Origin: Colimorpha_A sp045591885 | GTDB lineage: Bacteria > Bacillota > Clostridia > Oscillospirales > CAG-272 | DNA length: 38,894 bases | Assembly: GCA_045591885.1 (NCBI GenBank) | Contig: JAZNTT010000057.1 | Coordinates: forward strand, 1 to 38,894 | Direction: 5' to 3' | Part shown: positions 8,036-15,520 of the stretch, piece by piece | Position numbering within the stretch: the first letter of the stretch is position 1 | Layout of the letters: the number at the start of each line of letters is the position of its first letter | Program-made: the position numbers and the translations under genes | The notes under the pieces: model-generated | Database searches by the model: none | What the model was told of the DNA's origin: nothing | The model's input: the letters and a program-made list of their open reading frames with translations, nothing else

Positions 8036-8052
8036 ACAGCCGAGATGGCTGT
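8036..8052 (-). terminator. Weak terminator after the DUF3006 gene
   Basis: On the minus strand ACAGCC, loop ATCTC, GGCTGT followed by TATTTTCTTTTC, starting at the last base of the stop codon (8052). The stem is only 6 bp, which may be why a second hairpin lies at 7892-7917. Confidence 0.6.
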
Positions 8053-8255
8053 CATTTATCCTTCAGCTTTTCAAACAGACTCTTGATTCTGCCTTCTTTA
8101 TCCTTACGCAGTTCAGACCGCAAAGAAAAGCTCGCTTCAATAACGTCGCGCTCGTCGACCTCGGGAAGAGAAGACAGCGGTATACTGTAGGTGTTTTCGT
8201 TTTCGTCTATGCATACTGCATAATCTCCCTCAATGCGGTCAACTGTAAGAATAAT
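8052..8255 (-). CDS. Small DUF3006-family protein with apparent ATT start codon
   Basis: A 67-residue reading frame without any ATG, GTG or TTG at its head. The sequence VDRIEGDYAVCIDENENTY followed by IPLSSLPEV matches the DUF3006 pattern (DRFEGDYAV.. LP) at the expected N-terminal position. It ends in a charged tail. An in-frame TGA lies three codons before ATT 8255, so the gene must start at ATT 8255 or ATT 8252 (or CAT, AGA or CTT). AGGGAG lies 9 nt before ATT 8255. A consensus promoter (8302-8330) and a terminator bracket it. DUF3006 proteins are small, often linked to exported MBL/ComEC-like hydrolases; function unknown. A sequencing error that removed an ATG is the alternative. Confidence 0.75.
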   Translation of the reverse strand: MILTVDRIEGDYAVCIDENENTYSIPLSSLPEVDERDVIEASFSLRSELRKDKEGRIKSLFEKLKDK

Positions 8256-8269
8256 ATGTCTTCACTCCC

Positions 8270-8298
8270 TTGAAATAATGTAAAAACTGTGTTATAAT
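8270..8298 (+). promoter_or_regulatory. Sigma-A promoter of ligA-obgE
   Basis: TTGAAA (8270-8275), 17-bp spacer, TATAAT (8293-8298). The predicted start near 8305 falls inside the -10 box of the opposing promoter. Confidence 0.8.
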
Positions 8299-8301
8299 AA
8301 T

Positions 8302-8330
8302 ATTATATCAGCGTTTTAATTGCTTGTCAA
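8302..8330 (-). promoter_or_regulatory. Sigma-A promoter of the DUF3006 gene
   Basis: On the minus strand TTGACA (8330-8325), 17-bp spacer, TATAAT (8307-8302), a perfect consensus. The predicted start near 8295 lies inside the -10 box of the ligA promoter, so the two promoters face each other with adjacent -10 boxes. Confidence 0.82.
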
Positions 8331-8350
8331 TAATCATCAGGCGGTAAGTT

Positions 8351-10315
8351 ATGAATAACATCAAAACCGAGATAGATAATCTGAGAAAGACTCTTGAGCA
8401 TCATTCTTATAAATACTACGTCGAGGACAGCCCCGAAATTTCGGACTATGAATACGACGCTCTTTTTCGCCGTCTTCAGGATCTTGAAAAAGAGTATCCG
8501 CAGTTTGACGATCCTAATTCTCCAACTAAGCGTGTCGGCGGTATTGCGCTTGATAAGTTTGAAAAGGTGACGCATACTGTACCCCTCGGAAGCTTATCTG
8601 ACGTTTTTTCGTTCGACGAGCTGAGAGAATTTATGGCGGATAAGGAAAACGACGAGTTTTCGGTCGAAGCAAAAATAGACGGACTCTCCGTTGCTCTGCG
8701 CTATGAAAACGGCATGCTCGTTCGCGGTGCAACGCGCGGAAACGGCGTTGTAGGCGAGGACGTAACGTCTAATATCAGAACCATACGCAGTATTCCGCTT
8801 ATGATTCCTTATACGGGAACGCTTGAGGTGCGCGGCGAAGTGTATCTGCCTCGCGCGAATTTTGAGAAGCTCAACAAAAAGCGTGAAGAGAGAGGCGAAG
8901 CTCTATTTGCTAATCCTCGTAATGCGGCTGCAGGATCGCTCCGTCAGCTTGATTCAAAAATCGCGGCTGAGCGCGGTCTTGACATCTTCATTTTCAATCT
9001 TCAATACTGTGATAAAACCTTTGATAAGCACGATGAATCCCTTGAATTCATACGTGAGCAGGGCTTTAAGGTCATTCCGCTTATTAAAACTCTTAAGGGA
9101 AGCGACGCCGTATGCGACATGATAAAGCATATCGGTCAGCTTCGCGACGAGCTTGCTTACGATATCGACGGTGCAGTCGTTAAGGAAAATTTCCTTTCGC
9201 GCAGAGTCGAGCTTGGCGAAACCGCAAACACGCCTAAATGGGCGGTAGCGTATAAATATCCGCCCGAAAGAAAGCTTACAAAGCTTACCGATATCGTTAT
9301 TCAGGTCGGAAGAACGGGCGCGCTCACGCCTAACGCGGTTCTTTCTCCCGTCCGCCTTGCAGGAACGACGGTAAGCCGAGCAACCCTTCATAACATCGAC
9401 TTTATAACCGAGAAGGATATACGCATCGGCGATAGCGTATACGTTCAAAAGGCTGGCGACATTATTCCCGAGGTCGTTTCTGTCGAGAAAAAAGACCGCG
9501 ATGGCACGGAGGTTGCATACGAAATGCCGAAGACCTGTCCGTCTTGCGGAGAACCGGTCTCACGCGACCCCGACGAAGCCGTCGTTCGCTGTACCAACGT
9601 GAGCTGTCCTGCGCAGATAGTGCGTACGATATCCTACTTTGCTTCCCGTCCGGCAATGAACATTGACGGTCTCGGTGAGGCGGTTGTAACCCTGCTTATT
9701 GACAACGGTCTTATTAAAAACGTCGCTGATATTTATTATCTTGATCCTTCTGAAATTGCGAAGCTCGAAAGAATGGGTGAAAAGTCTGCCGAAAATCTGA
9801 TTTCGGCGATTAATGAGTCAAAAACCCGCGGTGCAGACCGACTCCTTTCGGCGTTTGGTATTCGTCAGGTCGGCGAAAAGGCTGCAAAGAATATAATTAA
9901 CGTCTATCCCGATATTGATATGCTTTTCGACCTTACTGCTGAGCAGCTTGCTGAGGTTGACGATATTGGCATGATAACTGCTAACAGTATAGTCGAGTTC
10001 TTCTCGCATCCCGATACGAGAGTGCTCATTGACCGTCTCAAGGCGGCAGGTGTCGTTACCGTAAAGGAAAAGGTTCTAAAAGGAAACAAGCTCGAAGGAA
10101 TGACATTCGTGCTTACCGGAACGCTTCCGACGATGTCTCGTTCAGACGCATCAGCACTTATCGAGGAAAACGGCGGCAAAACGTCTTCTTCTGTTTCCAA
10201 GAAAACGACATACGTTGTTGCAGGTGCCGAAGCAGGCTCTAAGCTCACAAAAGCAGAATCTCTTGGTGTAACAGTCATTGACGAAGAAGGACTATTAAAA
10301 CTCATAAACGAATGA
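8351..10315 (+). CDS. ligA: NAD-dependent DNA ligase
   Basis: A 654-residue cytoplasmic enzyme that seals nicks in replication and repair using NAD+. Domains in order: Ia and adenylation with the AMP-accepting lysine in EAKIDG (Lys108), OB fold, a four-cysteine zinc finger (CPSCG, then CTNVSCPAQ, near residues 394-418), helix-hairpin-helix repeats (about 430-570) and a C-terminal BRCT domain (about 575-654, starting near KLEGMTFVLTG). The length is normal for the family. Start ATG at 8351 lies 6 nt after GGCGG. It is the first gene of a unit with obgE, which starts 10 nt after its stop. Confidence 0.97.
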   Translation: MNNIKTEIDNLRKTLEHHSYKYYVEDSPEISDYEYDALFRRLQDLEKEYPQFDDPNSPTKRVGGIALDKFEKVTHTVPLGSLSDVFSFDELREFMADKENDEFSVEAKIDGLSVALRYENGMLVRGATRGNGVVGEDVTSNIRTIRSIPLMIPYTGTLEVRGEVYLPRANFEKLNKKREERGEALFANPRNAAAGSLRQLDSKIAAERGLDIFIFNLQYCDKTFDKHDESLEFIREQGFKVIPLIKTLKGSDAVCDMIKHIGQLRDELAYDIDGAVVKENFLSRRVELGETANTPKWAVAYKYPPERKLTKLTDIVIQVGRTGALTPNAVLSPVRLAGTTVSRATLHNIDFITEKDIRIGDSVYVQKAGDIIPEVVSVEKKDRDGTEVAYEMPKTCPSCGEPVSRDPDEAVVRCTNVSCPAQIVRTISYFASRPAMNIDGLGEAVVTLLIDNGLIKNVADIYYLDPSEIAKLERMGEKSAENLISAINESKTRGADRLLSAFGIRQVGEKAAKNIINVYPDIDMLFDLTAEQLAEVDDIGMITANSIVEFFSHPDTRVLIDRLKAAGVVTVKEKVLKGNKLEGMTFVLTGTLPTMSRSDASALIEENGGKTSSSVSKKTTYVVAGAEAGSKLTKAESLGVTVIDEEGLLKLINE

Positions 10316-10325
10316 GGTGATATTT

Positions 10326-11603
10326 GTGATCACAGATTATGTAAAAGTATATGTGAAAGCCGGAAACGGCGGAAACGGCGCAGTCAGCTTTCACAGAGAA
10401 AAATACGTTTCCCACGGCGGTCCCGATGGCGGTGACGGCGGTCACGGCGGAAACATAATTCTCCGTATAGAAAACGGGGATAACACGCTTCTTAAATACA
10501 AATACCGTCATAAATTTATCGCCGAAAACGGCGGTAACGGTATGACGAATAAGCTTCACGGCGCAAACGGTGAGGATATAATTCTTCCCGTTCCGCCCGG
10601 AACTGTTGTAAGGGATGCAGAAAGCGGTAGAATTATTGTCGATATGTCAGAGCGTGACGATTTCATTCTCTGCCGCGGCGGTAAAGGCGGCTGGGGAAAC
10701 AGACACTTCGCAACCCCGACAAGACAGATCCCGCGTTTTGCTAAAAGCGGTCTTAAGGGCGAGGAAAAAGAGGTCATATTTGAGCTGAAAATGCTCGCGG
10801 ACGTCGCGCTTATCGGTCTGCCTAACGTCGGTAAATCCTCGCTTCTTTCCGCAATCAGTGCCGCTACTCCCAAAATTGCCGATTACGATTTTACAACGCT
10901 TTCCCCTAATCTCGGTGTCGTAAAGGTCGACGGCGGTAAGGGCTTCGTCTGTGCAGATATTCCGGGACTCATCGAGGGCGCTTCGGACGGAAAGGGACTC
11001 GGTCACAGCTTCCTTCGTCATATTGACAGATGCCGCGTGATGCTTCATCTTGTCGACGTTGATGCCGACTGCGAGCGTGATCCCCGTGAGGACATCGAGC
11101 TTATCAACCGCGAGCTTGAGCAGTACAGTCCCGAGCTTGCGACCCGTCCGCAGATCATCGTAGGAAACAAATACGATTCTTCGCTTTCCGAATATAACGA
11201 GCACGTAAGTGACCTTGAAGCTTACTGTAAGGAAAAAGGTCTGACGCTCTTCTTCATATCCGCTTTGACGGGCGAGAACGTAAAAGAGCTTATCAAGCAC
11301 GTTTCCCGTATGCTGAATGACCTTCCGCCGCTTACGATATTCGAGCCGGACTATTTTGAAGAGGAAGCTATTAGCGGCGAGTTTGACGAGCTTGAGATTT
11401 ACAAGGACGGCAAGGTTTTCGTTTGCGAATCCGAATGGCTCTGGCGTCTTGTCGGACGAGTTAATTTTGAGGATAGAGATTCGCTTAACTACTTCCAGAG
11501 AATGCTTCGCATGAACGGAATTATCGAAAAGCTCGAGGAAGCAGGCGTGACAGACGGCGATACCGTCCGTATGTACGACTTCGAATTTGATTTCGTTAAG
11601 TAA
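10326..11603 (+). CDS. obgE: Obg-family GTPase
   Basis: A 425-residue ribosome-associated GTPase, essential in most bacteria, involved in large-subunit assembly and stress response. The N-terminal Obg fold is glycine-rich (about residues 1-155). The G domain has GLPNVGKSS, DIPGLIEG and NKYD, and ends near SALTGEN. A C-terminal OCT domain (about 345-425) is present, as in many Firmicutes. I chose GTG 10326, which is 8 nt after the GAGG of GAGGTGATATTT; an in-frame GTG at 10317 lies inside that ribosome site. It is cotranscribed with ligA. No clear terminator follows. Confidence 0.95.
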   Translation: MITDYVKVYVKAGNGGNGAVSFHREKYVSHGGPDGGDGGHGGNIILRIENGDNTLLKYKYRHKFIAENGGNGMTNKLHGANGEDIILPVPPGTVVRDAESGRIIVDMSERDDFILCRGGKGGWGNRHFATPTRQIPRFAKSGLKGEEKEVIFELKMLADVALIGLPNVGKSSLLSAISAATPKIADYDFTTLSPNLGVVKVDGGKGFVCADIPGLIEGASDGKGLGHSFLRHIDRCRVMLHLVDVDADCERDPREDIELINRELEQYSPELATRPQIIVGNKYDSSLSEYNEHVSDLEAYCKEKGLTLFFISALTGENVKELIKHVSRMLNDLPPLTIFEPDYFEEEAISGEFDELEIYKDGKVFVCESEWLWRLVGRVNFEDRDSLNYFQRMLRMNGIIEKLEEAGVTDGDTVRMYDFEFDFVK

Positions 11604-11662
11604 CGTAAATACCGTTTCTTTTCATAAAATGTAAAAGAAATGTAAACATAAGCGGAAAATAC

Positions 11663-11691
11663 TTGAAATTTTATATAGCCGCTATTATAAT
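11663..11691 (+). promoter_or_regulatory. Sigma-A promoter of groESL
   Basis: TTGAAA (11663-11668), 17-bp spacer, TATAAT (11686-11691). The expected start near 11698 lies 6 bp before the CIRCE operator. Confidence 0.88.
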
Positions 11692-11703
11692 CATCATTGT
11701 GTG

Positions 11704-11730
11704 TTAGCACTCACACCCCTTGAGTGCTAA
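11704..11730 (+). promoter_or_regulatory. CIRCE operator for HrcA
   Basis: A perfect TTAGCACTC - 9 bp - GAGTGCTAA. It is the known binding site of the heat-shock repressor HrcA. Its place in the 5' leader predicts that groES-groEL is repressed at normal temperature and released on protein-folding stress. Confidence 0.98.
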
Positions 11731-11756
11731 AATATATCTTTTCGGAGGAAATAATT

Positions 11757-12044
11757 ATGACTATCAAACCGCTATTTGACCGTGTTGTTGTTAAATCGGT
11801 CGAAGCAGAGGAAACAACTAAAAGCGGAATCCTTCTTGCAGCCGCTGCAAAGGAAAAGCCGCAGATCTGTGAGGTAATCGCAGTTGGCCCCGGCGGAATC
11901 GTTGACGGCAAGGAAGTCGTTATGACCGTTAAGGTCGGCGATAAGGTTATCACGAGCAAATATTCCGGAACCGAGGTAAAGTGTGACGGTCAGGAATATA
12001 CTATTGTAAAACAGAGCGATATTCTCGCAGTTGTTGAGGACTAA
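11757..12044 (+). CDS. groES: Co-chaperonin GroES (Hsp10)
   Basis: A 95-residue protein that caps the GroEL ring. Starts at ATG 11757 after CGGAGGAAATAATT; a longer frame from 11724 would begin inside the CIRCE operator and is not used. The N-terminal KPLFDRVVVK, the mobile-loop region around TTKSGILLA and a normal length for the family are visible. Stop codon is 14 nt before groEL, in one HrcA-controlled operon. Confidence 0.98.
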   Translation: MTIKPLFDRVVVKSVEAEETTKSGILLAAAAKEKPQICEVIAVGPGGIVDGKEVVMTVKVGDKVITSKYSGTEVKCDGQEYTIVKQSDILAVVED

Positions 12045-12058
12045 GGAGGTATATAACG

Positions 12059-13687
12059 ATGGCAAAGGATATTTCATACGGCTCCGAGGCAAGAGCAGCG
12101 CTTCTCCGCGGAATCGATAAGCTCGCTGATACTGTAAAGATCACTCTCGGACCGAAGGGCAGAAACGTAGTTCTTGAAAAGAAGTTCGGCGCTCCCATGA
12201 TCATTAATGACGGTGTAACTATCGCAAAGGAAATTGAACTTCCTGATCCGATGGAAAACACCGGCGCACAGCTCATTAAAGAAGTTTCTATTAAGACGAA
12301 CGACGCGGCAGGTGACGGTACTACTACCGCTACCATTCTTGCGCAGGCACTCATTCATGAGGGCATGAAGAACGTAACTGCAGGAGCTAACCCGATGGTT
12401 CTCCGCCGCGGTATTCAGAAGGCAGTTGACGTTGCGGTAAAGAAGCTTGCAGCTATCTCGAAGCCCGTTGCGGGAACCGAGGACATCGCAAGAGTCGGCA
12501 CTGTTTCTGCAGATGATGCTGTTATCGGTACTCTCATTGCTGACGCTATGGAAAAGGTATCCTCCGACGGTGTTATTACTGTTGAGGAGTCGAAGTCTGC
12601 AGAGACCTACTGTGAAGTAGTTGAGGGTATGCAGTTTGACCGCGGATATATTTCTCCCTATATGGTAACCGATACCGAGAAAATGGAAGCGGTTATCGAC
12701 GACGCTCTCATTCTTATCACAGACAAGAAGATCTCCAATATTCAGGATATTCTTCCTCTCCTTGAGCAGATCCTTCAGTGCGGCAAGAAGCTCGTTATCG
12801 TTGCTGAGGATATCGAGGGTGAGGCGCTTACTACCATTATCCTTAATAAGCTTAAGGGAACCTTCGTCTGCGTAGGCGTTAAGGCACCCGGCTTTGGCGA
12901 AAGAAGAAAAGATATGCTCCGCGACATCGCTGTTCTTACAGGCGGTGAAGTTATCTCCGAGGAGCTTGGACTTGACCTTAAGGAGACCTCTATCGGTCAG
13001 CTTGGCCGTGCACGTCAGGTCAAGATCAATAAGGAAAACACCATTATCGTTGGCGGTAAGGGCGATCCCGATGAGATCAGGAGCAGAGTTGCTCAGATCA
13101 AGAACGGCATTGAGACCACAACGTCTGAATTCGACCGCGAGAAACTCCACGAGCGTCTTGCAAAGCTTGCGGGCGGCGTAGCAGTTATTAAGGTCGGTGC
13201 CGCAACCGAGCCCGAAATGAAGGAGAAAAAGCTCCGTATCGAGGACGCTCTCAACGCTACCAAGGCAGCAGTTGAAGAGGGTATCGTAGCAGGCGGCGGC
13301 GTTGCACTTCTTAACGTGATTCCCGACGTAAGCAAGCTCGTCAACACACTTGACGGTGATGAAAAGACCGGTGCTAAGATCGTTCTTAAGGCGCTTGAAG
13401 CACCTGTTCGTCAGATCGCTGAAAACAGCGGCTACGAGGGCTCCGTTATCGTTGATACCATTCTTAAGAGCAAAAAGGTCGGCTACGGCTTCAACGCTGC
13501 AACCGAGAAGTACGTCGATATGGTCAAGACCGGTATTGTCGACCCGACAAAGGTTACACGTTCGGCTCTTCAAAACGCTTCCTCTATCGCTTCCATCGTC
13601 CTCACTACCGAGGCAGTCGTTGTCGATATCAAGGAAGAAACTCCCGCTCCCGCACCTATGGGCGGAGGAATGGGCGGAATGTACTGA
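12059..13687 (+). CDS. groEL: Chaperonin GroEL (Hsp60)
   Basis: A 542-residue ATP-driven folding chamber subunit. ATP-site motifs such as LGPKGRNVVLEK and GDGTTTATILAQ are present near residues 30 and 86. The GGGVALL segment lies near residue 415, and the C-terminal tail is the typical Gly-Met repeat (GGGMGGMY). It follows groES after AAGGAGGTATATAACG. Codon choice is strongly biased, as expected for a highly expressed gene. A strong terminator follows. Confidence 0.99.
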   Translation: MAKDISYGSEARAALLRGIDKLADTVKITLGPKGRNVVLEKKFGAPMIINDGVTIAKEIELPDPMENTGAQLIKEVSIKTNDAAGDGTTTATILAQALIHEGMKNVTAGANPMVLRRGIQKAVDVAVKKLAAISKPVAGTEDIARVGTVSADDAVIGTLIADAMEKVSSDGVITVEESKSAETYCEVVEGMQFDRGYISPYMVTDTEKMEAVIDDALILITDKKISNIQDILPLLEQILQCGKKLVIVAEDIEGEALTTIILNKLKGTFVCVGVKAPGFGERRKDMLRDIAVLTGGEVISEELGLDLKETSIGQLGRARQVKINKENTIIVGGKGDPDEIRSRVAQIKNGIETTTSEFDREKLHERLAKLAGGVAVIKVGAATEPEMKEKKLRIEDALNATKAAVEEGIVAGGGVALLNVIPDVSKLVNTLDGDEKTGAKIVLKALEAPVRQIAENSGYEGSVIVDTILKSKKVGYGFNAATEKYVDMVKTGIVDPTKVTRSALQNASSIASIVLTTEAVVVDIKEETPAPAPMGGGMGGMY

Positions 13688-13697
13688 TAATTCCAAA

Positions 13698-13723
13698 AAT
13701 AAACCGCAATTTTGCGGTTTATT
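13698..13723 (+). terminator. Rho-independent terminator after groEL
   Basis: AATAAACCGC, loop AATTTT, GCGGTTTATT followed by a run of T. Located 10 bp after the groEL stop. Confidence 0.92.
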
Positions 13724-13797
13724 TTTTTATTTATACTTCCTTTTTTACTCTTTATATGATATAATAATAAGGTTAAAATCATAATTAGGAGTTAATT

Positions 13798-15510
13798 ATG
13801 CTTAAATTACTGAAGAACATGAAGGGATATGGTAAGGAATGTGTCCTCGGACCGCTTCTTAAGCTTATGGAAGCGCTTATTGAGCTATTCATTCCGTACG
13901 TTGTCCTTAATATGATAAATAACGGTATCGAAAAGAGTGATACGAGTTATATCGTATGGTCGGCACTGCTTCTTGTTGGAATGGGACTTGTCGGTCTTGC
14001 ACTCTCAATAACGGCACAGTATTTTTCCGCTAAGGCGGCAGTTGGATTTACGGCAAGAGTAAGAGAAAAGCTTTTTGCTCATATACAGAAGCTTTCGTAC
14101 AGAGATATTGACAAAATTGGTAAGTCAACGCTTACAAACCGTTTGACCAGCGATATGAACCAGGTACAGACGGGCGTGAATCTTGCTCTTCGCCTCTTCC
14201 TGCGTTCTCCGTTTATCGTATTCGGCGCTGCAATTATGGCTTTTACCGTCAGCCCCGATGCGTCCACAGTCTTCCTTTTGGCAATACCAGTTCTTGCAAT
14301 CGTTGTATTTGCAGTATTGCTGATAACTATTCCTCTTTACAGAAGAGTACAGTGTCGCCTTGACGGTGTAACTGCAAAAACGAGAGAGAATCTTAACGGC
14401 GCGCGTATGCTTCGCGCACTTGTAAAAGAGGGCGACGAGATCGCGTCCTTTAATGAAAAGAACGCTGAGCTTAACAAGGCGCAGAAATTCGTCGGAAGAA
14501 TCTCGTCGCTGACGAATCCGATGACCTTCGTCATCATAAATACCGCAATTGCACTTCTCATTTACAAGGGCGGCCTTCGCGTTGAAATTGGACTTCTTTC
14601 GCAGGCGGCTGTTATTGCGCTTTATAACTATATGTCACAGATACTCGTTGAGCTTATTAAGCTTGCAAATCTTATCATTACAATAACGAAAGCGGTTGCT
14701 TGCGGAAAGCGAGTTCAATCAATTCTCGACATTCAGCCGTCTATTGTTAAGATTGACTCGAATGATGAAGGATCAAGCTCTCTCGTTGAGTTCAGAGACG
14801 TAACGTTCAAGTATTCTGAAGGCGGTGATTATGCTCTCAACGGCGTTAATTTTACCGCTGAAAAGGGCGAGACCGTCGGAATTATCGGCGGTACCGGCTC
14901 GGGTAAATCAACGCTTATAAATCTTCTTTGTCGTTTTTACGATACTACAAAGGGAACGGTTTTTCTTAAAGGTAACGACGTTAAGGGAATGTCAGAATCG
15001 GAAATTCTTTCACTTATCGGAATAGTTCCGCAGAAATCCGAACTTTTTTCGGGTACAATTAAGAGCAACATTCTGTTCGGCAACGAAAGCGCGACAGACG
15101 AAGAGATCAATGAAGCGCTTGACTGTGCTGTTGCTTCCGAGTTCGTAAATAAGCTTGAAAAGGGAATAGACAGCCCTGTTGAGCAGTATGGAAGAAATCT
15201 TTCGGGCGGTCAGAAGCAACGACTGACCCTTGCGCGTGCGCTCGTAAAGAACCCCGAAATACTGATTCTTGATGATAGCTCTTCGGCGCTTGATTATCTT
15301 ACCGATCTTAAGCTAAGACGAAATATCGCGTCACTTGACTATAAACCGGCGGTGTTTATTGTTTCTCAGAGGTTTACTACCATCAAGGACGCGGACAAGA
15401 TTCTCGTTCTTGATGAGGGTGAGATAGTCGGTATAGGCAAGCACGACGAGCTTTATGAAAATAATGACCTTTACCGTGAGATCTGCGAATCGCAGACGAA
15501 GAATGCGTGA
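13798..15510 (+). CDS. ABC exporter half-transporter, degenerate-site subunit (second pair)
   Basis: A 570-residue half-transporter: membrane domain (about residues 1-305) and ATPase with GGTGSGKST, LSGGQKQR and LILDDSSSALD. As in the first pair, aspartate replaces the catalytic glutamate after Walker B. Start ATG 13798 follows TAGGAGTTAATT. A TATAAT box lies at 13760-13765 but no good -35 was seen. The next gene begins 10 nt downstream. Similar length, same gene order and the same LILDDSSSALD string as the 1550-3265 gene suggest the two pairs are paralogous operons. Exported compound unknown. Confidence 0.93.
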   Translation: MLKLLKNMKGYGKECVLGPLLKLMEALIELFIPYVVLNMINNGIEKSDTSYIVWSALLLVGMGLVGLALSITAQYFSAKAAVGFTARVREKLFAHIQKLSYRDIDKIGKSTLTNRLTSDMNQVQTGVNLALRLFLRSPFIVFGAAIMAFTVSPDASTVFLLAIPVLAIVVFAVLLITIPLYRRVQCRLDGVTAKTRENLNGARMLRALVKEGDEIASFNEKNAELNKAQKFVGRISSLTNPMTFVIINTAIALLIYKGGLRVEIGLLSQAAVIALYNYMSQILVELIKLANLIITITKAVACGKRVQSILDIQPSIVKIDSNDEGSSSLVEFRDVTFKYSEGGDYALNGVNFTAEKGETVGIIGGTGSGKSTLINLLCRFYDTTKGTVFLKGNDVKGMSESEILSLIGIVPQKSELFSGTIKSNILFGNESATDEEINEALDCAVASEFVNKLEKGIDSPVEQYGRNLSGGQKQRLTLARALVKNPEILILDDSSSALDYLTDLKLRRNIASLDYKPAVFIVSQRFTTIKDADKILVLDEGEIVGIGKHDELYENNDLYREICESQTKNA

Positions 15511-15520
15511 GGTGATAGAT

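Noticed and set aside
11620..11660. TTTCTTTT / AAAAGAAA inverted repeat after obgE as a terminator
   Set aside because: Only A/T pairs and one C/G, a 10-nt loop and no T run; too weak to call.
12074..13696. A 540-residue open frame antisense to groEL
   Set aside because: It mirrors groEL codon bias (few stops on the reverse strand), has no ribosome site and no recognisable domain; groEL itself is certain.
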